From positions 1,736,001 to 1,800,000 of the forward strand of contig JAJNNQ010000139.1 of assembly GCA_027886175.1 (NCBI GenBank): DNA of 64,000 nt. Direction: 5' to 3'. Positions 1-11,900 of the stretch are shown in pieces. Source of the stretch: Phylloscopus collybita (Eukaryota > Chordata > Aves > Passeriformes > Phylloscopidae). A program made the translations under genes and the position numbers. Position 1 is the first letter of the stretch. Each line of letters begins with the position of its first letter. Below the pieces are notes generated by a model that saw only the letters and a program-made list of their open reading frames with translations, did no database searches and was not told where the DNA came from.

Positions 1-3000
1 TGCGTAGAGCAGCTAGAGGAGCAGCTCTGCCGGCTTTCCTGTGCTTCTGCATAGCAGAGCTGTCAAGAACGAGAAGCTGCGTTTTGCCGAGAAAGCAGCG
101 CTTCGCGGAAGCACAGCCAGCGGCGTCTTCGGTACAGCCGCAGCTTGTGCGGAGAAGCGAAAGAGAGCCGGGGAAGAACGTGGAAAGCCGAACTCGGTCG
201 CTACAAGCGGGTGCTGGCGAACAGCTTCTGGTCACCTTGTAGAAACTGTCCCAGCACAGTGCAGAGTCCCCGTGGCTAGTTCCTTGAAATACCTTTCCTG
301 GCAGCAGCCCAGAGCTGTACTGAGTGCAGCAGGTGTCAGGCAGTATCCTCTCGCCGTGTAGGTGCTTCTGTTTTGTGTTTGCAGCGTACAGAGAAGCCCT
401 CGTTCTTGCTGCTGCTTCCAGCAAGCCAAAACGCTTTTGCAGCCACTTTCCTGCCTTTTCCACAACAGGATCACTGTCTAGCTGATTTACAGTTGCCTCT
501 GCGTAGAGCAGCTAGAGGAGCAGCTCTGCCGGCTTTCCTGTGCTTCTGCATAGCAGAGCTGTCAAGAATGAGAAGCTGCGTTTTGCCGAGAAAGCAGCGC
601 TTCGCGGAAGCACAGCCAGCGGCGTCTTCGGTACAGCCGCAGCTTGTGCGGAGAAGCGAAAGAGAGCCGGGGAAGAACGTGGAAAGCCGAACTCGGTCGC
701 TGCAAGCGGGTGCTGGCGAACAGCTTCTGGTCACCTTGTAGAAACTGTCCCAGCACAGTGCAGAGTCCCCGTGGCTAGTTCCTTGAAATACCTTTCCTGG
801 CAGCAGCCCAGAGCTGTACTGAGTGCAGCAGGTGTCAGGCAGTATCCTCTCGCCGTGTAGGTGCTTCTGTTTTGTGTTTGCAGCGTACAGAGAAGCCCTC
901 GTTCTTGCTGCTGCTTCCAGCAAGCCAAAACGCTTTTGCAGCCACTTTCCTGCCTTTTCCACAACAGGATCACTGTCTAGCTGATTTACAGTTGCCTCTG
1001 CGTAGAGCAGCTAGAGGAGCAGCTCTGCCGGCTTTCCTGTGCTTCTGCATAGCAGAGCTGTCAAGAACGAGAAGCTGCGTTTTGCCGAGAAAGCAGCGCT
1101 TCGCGGAAGCACAGCCAGCGGCGTCTTCGGTACAGCCGCAGCTTGTGCGGAGAAGCGAAAGAGAGCCGGGGAAGAACGTGGAAAGCCGAACTCGGTCGCT
1201 GCAAGCGGGTGCTGGCGAACAGCTTCTGGTCACCTTGTAGAAACTGTCCCAGCACAGTGCAGAGTCCCCGTGGCTAGTTCCTTGAAATACCTTTCCTGGC
1301 AGCAGCCCAGAGCTGTACTGAGTGCAGCAGGTGTCAGGCAGTCTCCTCTCGCCGTGTAGGTGCTTCTGTTTTGTGTTTGCAGCGTGCAGAGAAGCCCGCG
1401 TGCTTGCTGCTGCTTCCAGCAAGCCAAAACGCTTTTGCAGCCACTTTCTTGCCTTTTCCACAACAGCATCACTGTCTAGCTGATTTACAGTTGCCTCTGC
1501 GTAGAGCAGCTAGAGGAGCAGCTCTGCCGGCTTTCCTGTGCTTCTGCATAGCAGAGCTGTCAAGAACGAGAAGCTGCGTTTTGCCGAGAAAGCAGTGCTT
1601 CGCGGAACCACAGCCAGCGGCGTCTTCGGTACAGCCGCAGCTTGTGCGGAGAAGCGAAAGAGAGCCGGGGAAGAACGTGGAAAGCCGAACTCGGTCGCTG
1701 CAAGCGGATGCTGGCGAACAGCTTCTGGTCACCTTGTAGAAACTGTCCCAGCACAGTGCAGAGTCCCCGTGGCTAGTTCCTTGAAATACCTTTCCTGGCA
1801 GCAGCCCAGAGCTGTACTGAGTGCAGCAGGTGTCAGGCAGTCTCCTCTCGCCGTGTAGGTGCTTCTGTTTTGTGTTTGCAGCGTGCAGAGAAGCCCGCGT
1901 GCTTGCTGCTGCTTCCAGCAAGCCAAAACGCTTTTGCAGCCACTTTCCTGCCTTTTCCACAACAGCATCACTGTCTAGCTGATTTACAGTTGCCTCTGCG
2001 TAGAGCAGCTAGAGGAGCAGCTCTGCCGGCTTTCCTGTGCTTCTGCATAGCAGAGCTGTCAAGAACGAGAAGCTGCGTTTTGCCGAGAAAGCAGCGCTTC
2101 GCGGAAGCACAGCCAGCGGCGTCTTCGGTACAGCCGCAGCTTGTGCGGAGAAGCGAAAGAGAGCCGGGGAAGAACGTGGAAAGCCGAACTCGGTCGCTGC
2201 AAGCGGGTGCTGGCGAACAGCTTCTGGTCACCTTGTAGAAACTGTCCCAGCACAGTGCAGAGTCCCCGTGGCTAGTTCCTTGAAATACCTTTCCTGGCAG
2301 CAGCCCAGAGCTGTACTGAGTGCAGCAGGTGTCAGGCAGTCTCCTCTCGCCGTGTAGGTGCTTCAGTTTTGTGTTTGCAGCGTGCAGAGAAGCCCGCGTG
2401 CTTGCTGCTGCTTCCAGCAAGCCAAAACGCTTTTGCAGCCTCTTTCCTGCCTTTTCCACAACAGGATCACTGTCTAGCTGATTTACAGTTGCCTCTGCGT
2501 AGAGCAGCTAGAGGAGCAGCTCTGCCGGCTTTCCTGTGCTTCTGCATAGCAGAGCTGTCAAGAACGAGAAGCTGCGTTTTGCCGAGAAAGCAGCGCTTCG
2601 CGGAAGCACAGCCAGCGGCGTCTTCGGTACAGCCGCAGCTTGTGCGGAGAAGCGAAAGAGAGCCGGGGAAGAACGTGGAAAGCCAAACTCGGTCGCTGCA
2701 AGCGGGTGCTGGCGAACAGCTTCTGGTCACCTTGTAGAAACTGTCCCAGCACAGTGCAGAGTCCCCGTGGCTAGTTCCTTGAAATACCTTTCCTGTCAGC
2801 AGCCCAGAGCTGTACTGAGTGCAGCAGGTGTCAGGCAGTATCCTCTCGCCGTGTAGGTGCTTCTGTTTTGTGTTTGCAGCGTACAGAGAAGCCCTCGTTC
2901 TTGCTGCTGCTTCCAGCAAGCCAAAACGCTTTTGCAGCCACTTTCTTGCCTATTCCACAACAGGATCACTGTCTAGCTGATTTAAAGTTGCCTCTGCGTA

Positions 3001-3062
3001 GAGCAGCTAGAGGAGCAGCTCTGCCGGCTTTCCTGTGCTTCTGCATAGCAGAGCTGTCAAGA
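1..3062 (+). repeat. 499-bp satellite (sat1), forward array of about six monomers
   Basis: Six head-to-tail copies with an exact period of 499 bp: landmark positions recur at 41, 540, 1039, 1538, 2037 and 2536 with no length variation. Copies differ only by scattered substitutions, so the array is recently homogenised. The sequence is GC-rich and CpG-containing, unlike the AT-richer satellite downstream. Two subtypes are visible. One has GCGTACAG and CAGTATCC (monomers 1, 2 and 6); the other has GCGTGCAG and CAGTCTCC (monomers 3, 4 and 5). A BstEII site (GGTCACC) recurs once per monomer. The array runs off the left edge, so its true extent is unknown. I do not recognise the family. Long open frames on both strands recur in every copy but rotate frame, because 499 is not a multiple of three; I do not call them genes. 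Confidence 0.95.
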
Positions 3063-3066
3063 AAGT
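3056..3066. other. Inversion junction inside the 499-bp satellite
   Basis: Forward monomer sequence proceeds normally to the ...GCTGTCAAGAA segment, where the other copies continue CGAGAAGC. Here it switches to a reverse-strand monomer at a different phase (GTTATTTCAGGGAACTAG, corresponding to GGTATTTCAAGGAACTAG in other reverse copies). There is no spacer. The joined phases differ, so this is not a perfect palindrome. The first reverse copy carries extra private substitutions next to the join. Confidence 0.9.
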
Positions 3067-5105
3067 TATTTCAGGGAACTAGCCACGGGGACTCTGCACT
3101 GTGCTGGGACAGTTTCTACAAGGTGACCAGAAGCTGTTCGCCAGCACCCGCTTTTAGCGACCGAGTTCGGCTTTCCACGTTCTTCTCCGATTCTCTTTCG
3201 CTTCTCCGCACAAGCTGCGGCTGTACCGAAGACGCCGCTGGCTGTGCTTCCGCGAAGCGCTGCTTTCTCGGCAAAACGCAGCTTCTCGTTCTTGACAGCT
3301 CTGCTATGCAGAAGCACAGGAAAGCCGGCAGAGCTGCTCCTCTAGCTGCTCTACGCAGAGGCAACTGTAAATCAGCTAGACAGTGATCCTGTTGTGGAAA
3401 AGGCAGGAAAGTGGCTGCAAAAGCGTTTTGGCTTGCTGGAAGCAGCAGCAAGCACGCGGGCTTCTCTGCACGCTGCAAACACAAAACAGAAGCACCTACA
3501 CGGCGAGAGGAGACTGCCTGACACCTGCTGCACTCAGTACAGCTCTGGGCTGCTGCCAGGAAAGGTATTTCAAGGAACTAGCCACGGGGACTCTGCACTG
3601 TGCTGGGACAGTTTCTACAAGGTGACCAGAAGCTGTTCGCCAGCACCCGCTTGCAGCGACCGAGTTCGGCTTTCCACGTTCTTCCCCGGCTCTCTTTCGC
3701 TTCTCCGCACAAGCTGCGGCTGTACCGAAGACGCCGCTGGCTGTGCTTCCGCGAAGCGCAGCTTTCTCGGCAAAACGCAGCTTCTCGTTCTTGACAGCTC
3801 TGCTATGCAGAAGCACAGGAAAGCCGGCAGAGCTGCTCCTCTAGCTGCTCTACGCAGAGGCAACTGTAAATCAGCTAGACAGTGATGCTGTTGTGGAAAA
3901 GGCAGGAAAGTGGCTGCAAAAGCGTTTTGGCTTGCTGGAAGCAGCAGCAAGCACGCGGGCTTCTCTGCACGCTGCAAACACAAAACAGAAGCACCTACAC
4001 GGCGAGAGGAGACTGCCTGACACCTGCTGCACTCAGTACAGCTCTGGGCTGCTGCCAGGAAAGGTATTTCAAGGAACTACTCACGGGGGCTCTGCACTGT
4101 GCTGGGACAGTTTCTACAAGGTGACCAGAAGCTGTTCGCCAGCACCCGCTTGCAGCGACCGAGTTCGGCTTTCCACGTTCTTCCCCGGCTCTCTTTCGCT
4201 TCTCCGCACAAGCTGCGGCTGTACCGAAGACGCCGCTGGCTGTGCTTCCGCGAAGCGCTGCTTTCTCGGCAAAACGCAGCTTCTTGTTCTTGACAGCTCT
4301 GCTATGCAGAAGCACAGGAAAGCCGGCAGAGCTGCTCCTCTAGCTGCTCTACGCAGAGGCAACTGTAAATTAGCTAGACAGTGATGCTGTTGTGGAAAAG
4401 GCAGGAAAGTGGCTGCAAAAGCGTTTTGGCTTGCTGGAAGCAGCAGCAAGCACGCGGGCTTCTCTGCACGCTGCAAACACAAAACAGAAGCACCCACACG
4501 GCGAGAGGAGACTGCCTGACACCTGCTGCACTCAGTACAGCTCTGGGCTGCTGCTAGGAAAGGTATTTCAAGGAACTAGCCACGGGGACTCTTCACTGTG
4601 CTGGGACAATTTCTACAAGGTGACCAGAAGCTGTTCGCCAGCACCCGCTTGCAGCGACCGAGTTCGGCTTTCCACGTTCTTCCCCGATTCTCTTTCGCTT
4701 CTCCGCACAAGCTGCGGCTGTACCGAAGACGCCGCTGGCTGTGCTTCCACGAAGCGCTGCTTTCTCGGCAAAACGCAGCTTCTCGTTCTTGACAGCTCTG
4801 CTATGCAGAAGCACAGGAAAGCCGGCAGAGCTGCTCCTCTAGCTGCTCTACGCAGAGGCAACTGTAAATCAGCTAGACAGTGATGCTGTTGTGGAAAAGG
4901 CAGGAAAGTGGCTGCAAAAGCGTTTTGGCTTGCTGGAAGCAGCAGCAAGCACGCGGGCTTCTCTGCACGCTGCAAACACAAAACAGAAGCACCTACACGG
5001 CGAGAGGAGACTGCCTGACACCTGCTGCACTCAGTACAGCTCTGGGCTGCTGCCAGGAAAGGTATTTCAAGGAACTAGCCACGGGGACTCTGCACTGTGC
5101 TGGGA
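3063..5105 (-). repeat. 499-bp satellite (sat1), inverted array of about four monomers
   Basis: These are the same monomers as in 1-3062 but reverse-complemented, again with a period of exactly 499 bp (landmarks at 3394, 3893, 4392 and 4891). All the complete copies are of the subtype that reads GCGTGCAG and CAGTCTCC in forward orientation, so the inverted block is more uniform than the forward block. The last monomer is cut off in mid-unit at 5100-5105, where the second satellite begins. Confidence 0.95.
5100..5105. other. Microhomology join between sat1 and sat2
   Basis: The six bases CTGGGA are shared by both partners at the join. Sat1 reverse copies read GTGCTGGGACAGTTTC, and sat2 forward copies read CACCTGGGAGATATCC. 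The window reads sat1 up to CTGGGA and sat2 from it, with a small deletion in the following GAGATATCC. The two satellites otherwise show no similarity. The join therefore looks like a microhomology-mediated breakpoint, not gradual divergence. Confidence 0.8.
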
Positions 5106-5106
5106 G

Positions 5107-6610
5107 AGTCCTCATTTGTATAGAATTTTAGTGGAATTTTAGTAGGCATAAGCCCAGTGTCTGGCAGACAGCATTAGGCACGAACGGTGGTCCATTTCCT
5201 TGGGAACCCAAAGTCTCCATCTTACGTGCCTGATGTCAGTTTCTAGGAGGCCTTTGGCACTACAAGGGCAGACAAACTTCCAACTGGTGGTAGATTCCGT
5301 GTGGGAGATATCCTCATTTGTGAGGAATTTCAGCAGGCATAACCCCAGTGGCAGGAAGACTGCATTAGACACAAACGGTGACCCTTTTCCATGGGAAACA
5401 GAAGTCTCTACCCCACGTTCCTGATGTTAGTTTGTAAGAGGCGTTTGGAAGTACAAGGGCAGAAAAACTTCCATCTCGTGGTAGATTGCACCTGGGAGAT
5501 ATCCTCATTTTTATGGAATTTTAGTGGTATTAAATTAGGCAGAAATCCAGCGGCAGGCAGACTGCTTTACACACGAATGCTGGCCCATATCCATGGGAAA
5601 CCAAAGTCTCCACTCCAGGCTCTTCATGTCAGTTTATAGAAGGCCTTTGGAAATACAAGGGCAGAAAAACTTATATCTGGCGATAGACTGCACCCGGGAG
5701 ATGTCTTCATTTGTATGGAATTTCAGTGGAATTTTCGTAGGTAGAAGCCCAATGGCCGACAGACATTATTAGACATGAACGGTGGCCCATTTCCATGAGA
5801 AACCAAAGTCTCCACAACAGGTTCCTGATGTCAGTTTTTAGGAGGCCTTTGGCACTAGAATGGTAAACAAATTTCGAACTGGTGGTGGATTCCATCTGGG
5901 AGATATCCTCATTTTTGAGGAATTTCAGCAGGCATAACCCCAGTGGCAGGCAGAGAGGATTAGACACGAAGAGTGGCCCTTTTCCATGGGAAACCAAAAT
6001 CTCCACCCCACGTTGCTTCTGTCACTTTGTAGGAGGCGTTTTCCAATATAAGGGCAGAGAAACTTCCATCTGGTTGTAGATTGCACCTGGGAGATATCCT
6101 CATTTCTATGGAGTTTTAGTGGAATTTTAGTAGGAAGAAGCACAATGGCAGGCAGACAGCATTAGACACGAACAATGGCCCATTTTTATGGGAAACCAAA
6201 GTCTCCACCCCACGTTCCTGATGTCCGTTTCTAGGAGGCCTTTGACACTACAAAGGTAGACAAACTTCCGTCTGGTGGTTGATTGCATCGGGGAGATAGC
6301 CTCATTTGTATGGAATTTCAGCAGGTAAAAGCCCAGTGGCAGGCAGACAGCATTAGACATGAACGGTGGCCCTTTTCCCATGGGCAGCCAAAGTCTCCAA
6401 GCCACGTTCCTGATGTCAGGTTTTAGGAGGCCTTTGGCAGTACAAGGGCAAACAAACTTCCGTCTGGTGGCTGATTGCATCGGGGAGATATCCTCATTTG
6501 TATGGAATTTCAGCAGGTAAAAGCCCAGTGGCAGGCAGATAGCATTAGACACGAACGGTGGCCCTTTTCCATGGGAAAACAAAGTCTCCAACCCAGGCTC
6601 CTGATGTCAG
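5107..6610 (+). repeat. 1.5-kb multi-monomer duplication, copy 1
   Basis: This block corresponds base for base in spacing to 16073-17576: every landmark is offset by 10,966 bp, for example 5200/16166, 5391/16357, 5707/16673 and 6127/17093. The two blocks resemble each other far more than adjacent monomers do, so the segment was duplicated as a unit. It begins right at the sat1/sat2 join, so copy 1 may have been truncated by that event. Confidence 0.8.
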
Positions 6611-8539
6611 TTTGTAGGAGGCCTTTGGCATAAAAAGGGCAGACAAACTTCCATCTGGTGGGAAATTGCATTTGGGAGATATCCTCATTTGTAGGGAATT
6701 TTGGTAGGCTTCTGCCCACTGGCAGGCAGACAGCATTAGACACGAACAGTGGCCCCTTTCCATGGAAAAACAAATTATCCATCCTATGTTCCTGATGTCA
6801 GTTTTTAGGAGGCTTTTGGCACTTGAAGGGCTGACAAACTTCCACCTGGTGGTAGATTGCACCTGGGAGATATCCTCATTTTTATGGAATTTTAGTGGTA
6901 TTTTAGTACTCAGAAGCCCAATGGCAGACAGACAGCATTAAACATGAATGGTGGGCCTTTTCTATAGGAAACCAAAGTCTCCAGGTGAGGTTCCGAATGT
7001 CAGTTTGAAGGAGGCCTTTGGCACTGCAAGAGCAGACAAATTTCCATCTGGTGGCATATTGCGTCTGGGAGATATCCTCATTTGTATGTAATTTCAGTAG
7101 TCATAAGTCAGTGGCAAGGAGACAGCATTAAACACCAAGGGTGGCCCTTTTCCATGGGAAACCAAAGCGTCCTCTCCAGATGTCAGTTTGTAGGAGGCCG
7201 TTGCATTACAAGGGCAGACAAACTTTCAACTGGTGGTAGACTCCATCTGGGAGATATCCTCATTTTTATGGAATTTTACTAGGCATACGCCCAGTGGCAG
7301 GCACATAGCATTAGACAAAAAGGGTGGCCCATTTCAATGGGAAAACAAAGTCTCCACCGCACGTTCCTGATGTCAATTTTTAGGAGGCCTTTGGCACTTC
7401 AAGGGCAGACAAACTTCCACCTGGTGGTAGATTGCACCTGGGACTTATCAGCATTCGTATGGAACTGCAGCAGTCATAGCCACAGTGACAGGCAGACAGC
7501 ATTAGACAGGAACGGTGGTCCTTTTACATGGGAAACCAAAGTCTCCACCCTAGGTTCCTGATGGCAGTTTGTAGGAGGTCTTTGGCACTACAAGGGCAGA
7601 GAAACTTCAAACTGGGGGAGGATTGCACCTGCGAAATATTCCCATTTGTATAGAATTTTAGAGGAATTTTAGTACGCAGAATCCCAGCTGCAGGCACACA
7701 GAATTAGACATGAATAGTGGCCGTTTTCCAGGGGAAAACAAAATCTCCAGGCCAGCTTCCTGATGTCAGTTTTTAGGAGGCCTTTTGCACTACAAGAACA
7801 GACAAACTTCCAACTGGTGGCATATTGCGTCTTGGAGATATCCTCATTTGTATGGAATTTTAGTGGAATTAAAGTAGGCAGAAACCCAGTGGCAAGTAGA
7901 CAGCATTAAACACCAACGGTGGCCCATTTCCATGGGAAACCAAAGTCTCCACACCACGTGCCTTATGTCCGTTTATAGGAGGACTTTTGCACTACAAGAG
8001 CAGACAAACTTCCAACTGGTGGTAGACTCCATCTGGGAGATACATTCATTTGTGAGGAATTTCAGCAGGCGTAACAACAGGGGCAGGCAGACAGCATTAG
8101 ACACAAACTGTGGCCCTTTTCCATGGGAAACCAAAGTCTCCACCCTACGTTCCTGATGTCAGTTTGTAAGAGGTGTTTGGAACTACAAGGGCAGAAAAAC
8201 TTCCATCTGGTGGTAGATTGCACCTGGGAGATATCCTCATTTCCATGGAATATTAGTGGAATTTTAGTAGGAAGAAGCCCAGTGGCAGCCACATAGGATT
8301 AGACACAAACGGTGGCCCATTTCCATGCGAAAAGAAAGTCTTCACCCCACTTTCCTGCTGTCAGTTTTTAGGAGGCCTTTGGCACTACAAGGGCAGAGAA
8401 ACATCCATCTGGTTTAGATTGCACCTGGGAGACATTCTCATTTGTATGGTATTTTAGTGGAATTTTAATAGGCAGAACCCTAGTATCAGGCACATATCAT
8501 TAGACACGAACGCTGGCCCATTTCCAAGGGAACGCAAAG

Positions 8540-8960
8540 TTTCAACTCCAGGTTCCTGATGTCAGTTTGTAGGAGGCCTTTGGCACTACAAGGGCAGACA
8601 AAGTTCCGTCTTGTGGTTAATTGAATCGAGGAGATACCCTCATTTGTATGGAATTTCAGCAGGCAGAAGCCCAGTGGCAGGCAGACAGCATTAGACACGA
8701 ACAATGGACCTTTTCCATGGGAAACCAAAGTCTCCACCTCACGTTCCTGATGTCAGTTTGTAGGAGGCCTTTGGAACTACAAGGGCAGACAAAATTCCAT
8801 CTGGTGGTAAATTGCACCTGGGAGATATCCTCATTTGTATAGAATTTTAGTGGAATTTTAGTAGGCATAAGCCCAGTGTCTGGCAGACAGCATTAGACAC
8901 GAACGGTGGTCCATTTCCTTGGGAAACCAAAGTCTCCATGTCACATGCCTGATGTCAGTT
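8540..8960 (+). repeat. Two-monomer duplication, copy 1
   Basis: Matches 15002-15420 at an offset of 6462 bp. Shared private variants include GTTCCGTCTTGTG followed by GAATCGAGGAGATACCC, not found in neighbouring monomers. It is part of the older higher-order structure of the forward arm. The right limit is approximate because similarity fades into ordinary monomer-to-monomer similarity. Confidence 0.55.
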
Positions 8961-11900
8961 TGTAGGAGGCCTTTGGCTCTACAAGGGCAGACAAAATTCC
9001 ATCTGCTGATAGATTCCACCTGGAGATATTCTCTGTTGTATGGAATTTCAGCAGGCATATGCCCAGTTGCAGGCAGACAGCATTAGACACGAACGGTGAC
9101 CCTTTTCCATGGGAACCTATGTGTCCACCCTAGGTTTAAGATGTCAATTTATACGAGGCTTTTGGCACTACAAAGGCAGAGGAACTTTCATCTGGTGGTA
9201 GATTGAACCAGGGAGATATCCTCATTTGTATGGAATTTTAGTGAAATTTTAGTAGGAAGAAGCCCAGTGCCAGGCAGACAGCATTAGACACGAACGGTGG
9301 CTTTTTCATGGGAAACCAAAGTCTCCACCCCACATTCCTGATGATAATTTATACGAGGCTTTTGGCACTATAAGGGTTGACAAACTTCCAACTGGTGGTA
9401 GATTGCACGTGATAGATATCCTCATTTGCATGGAATTTTAGTGGAATTTTAGTAGGCAGAATCCAAATGATCGGCAGAGAGCATAAAACACAAACGGTGC
9501 CTCTTTTTCATGGGGCACGAAGGTCTCTACCCCAGTCTTCTGATGTCAGTTGGTAGGAGGCCTTTGGCACTACAAGGTTAGAAAAACTTCCAACTGGTGG
9601 TAGATTGCACCTGGGAGATATCCTCATTTGTATGCAATTTTTTGCAGCCATAAGCCATGTGACAGGCAGACAGCATTAGACAGGAACGGTGGACCTTTTC
9701 CTTGGAAAACCAAAGTCTCCACCCCACGTTCCTGATGTCAGTTTGCAGGAGGCCTTTGGACTACAAGGTCTACAAAATTCCATCTCGTTGTATATTCCAT
9801 CATGGAGATATCCTTATTTGTATGGAATTTTATTGGAATTTTAGTATGCAGAAGCCGAGTGGCCAGCAGACAGCATCAGAGAAGAACGGTGGCCCTTTTC
9901 CATGGAAACCAAAGTTTCCACTCCAGGTTCCTGGTGTCAGTTTGTAGGAGGCCTTTGGCACTACAAGGGCCGACAAAGTTCCGTCTGGTGGTTGATTGCA
10001 TCGAGGAGATATCCTCATTTGTATGGAATTTCAGCAGGCAGGAACCCATTGGCAGGCAGACAGCATTAGACAGGAACGGTGGTCCATTTCCATGGGAAAA
10101 CAATGCCTCCACCCCTTGTTCCTGATGTCAGTTTTTAGGAGTCCATTGGCACTACAAGGGCAGACAAACTTCCAACTGGTGGTAGATTCCGTGTGGGAGA
10201 TATCCTCATTTGTGAGGAACTTCAGCAGTCATAACCACAGTGCCAGGCAGACAGCATTAGACAGGAACGGTGGCCTTTTTCCATGGAAAAACAAATTATC
10301 CATACTATGTTCCTGATGTCAGTTTGAAGGAGGCTTTTGGCACTACAAGGGCAGACACACTTCCATCTGGTGGTTGATTGCACCGGGGAGATACCCTCAT
10401 TTGTGAGGAATTTCAACAGGCATAACCCCAGTGACAGGTAGACAGCATTAGACACAAAGAGTGGCCCTTTTCCATGGGAAACCAAAATCTCCACCCCATG
10501 TTGCAAATGTCACTTTGTAGGAGGCGTTTTCCAATATAAGGGCAGAGAAACTTCCATCTGGTTGTAGATTGCACCTGGGAGATATCCTCATTTCTATGGA
10601 ATTTTAGTGGAATGTTAGTAGGCAGAATCCCAGCGGAAGGCCGAGAGAATTAGACAGGAACAGTGGCCCGTTTCCTAGGGAAACCAAAGTCTCCATCCCA
10701 CATTCCTGATGTCAGGTTGTCGGAGGACTTTGGCATTAAACGGGCAGACAAACTTCCATCTGGTGGGAAATTGCATTTGGGAGATATCCTCATTTGTAGG
10801 GAATTTTAGTAGGCATATGCCCACTGGCAGGCAGACAGCATTAAACACCAAGGGTGGCCCTTTTCCATGGGAAACCAAAGCGTCCTTTCCAGATTCCTGA
10901 TGTCAATTTGTAGGAGGCCGTTGGCATTACAAGGGCAGACAAACTTTCAACTGGTGGTAGACTCCATCTGGGAGATATCCTCATTTGTATGGGATTTTAC
11001 TAGGCATAAGCCCAGTGGCAGGCACATAGCATTATACACAAACGGTGGCCCATTTCCATGGGAAACCAAAGTCTCCACCGCACGTTCCTGATGTCAGTTT
11101 GGAAGAAGCCTTTGGCTCTAAATGGGCACACAATCTTCCATCTGGTGGTAGATTGCACCTGGGAGACATCCTCATTTGTATGGAATTTTAGTGGAGTTTT
11201 AATAGGCAGAAGCCTAGTGGCAGGCACACATCATTAGACACGAACGCTGGCCCATTTCCATGGGAGAAGAAAGTCTCCAACCCACGTTCCTGATTTCAGT
11301 TTTTAGGAGGCGTTTGGAACTGCAAGGGCAGACAAACTTCCATCTGGTGGGAAATTGCATTTGGGAGATATCCTCATATGTATGGAACTTTGGTAGGCTT
11401 ATGCCCACTGGCAGGCAGACAGCATTAGACACGAACGGTGGCCTCTTTCCATGGAAAAAAAAAAGTCTCCAACCCACGTTCCTGATGTCTGTTTTTAGGA
11501 GGCCTCTGGCACTACAAGTGGAGACAAACTTCCAACTGCTGGCATATTGCATCTGGGAGATATCTTCATTTGTGAGGAATTTCAGCAGGCATAACCCCAG
11601 TGACAGGCAGACAGCATTAGACACGAACAATGGACCTTTTCCATGGGAAACCAAAACCTCCACCGCACGTTGCTGATGTCACTTTGTAGGAGGCGTTTTC
11701 CAATATAAGGGCAGAGAAACTTCCATCTGGTGGTAGATTGCACCTGGGTGATATCCTCATTTCTAGGGAATTTTAGTGGAATTTTAATAGGAAGAAGCCC
11801 AGTGGCAGGCACATAGCATTAGACACAAACGGTGGACCATTTCCATGGGAGAAGAAAGTCTCCAACCCACGTTCCTGATTTCAGTTTTTAGGAGGCGTTT

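Noticed and set aside
1..5105. Recurrent 64-163-residue open frames in the 499-bp satellite as a gene family
   Set aside because: They recur with the repeat on both strands in overlapping phases, shift frame from copy to copy and show no recognised domain or start context.
1..5105. CENP-B box-like motifs in the 499-bp satellite (TTCGGTACAGCCGCA)
   Set aside because: The essential CGGG end is not matched, and a functional CENP-B system in birds is not something I can support.
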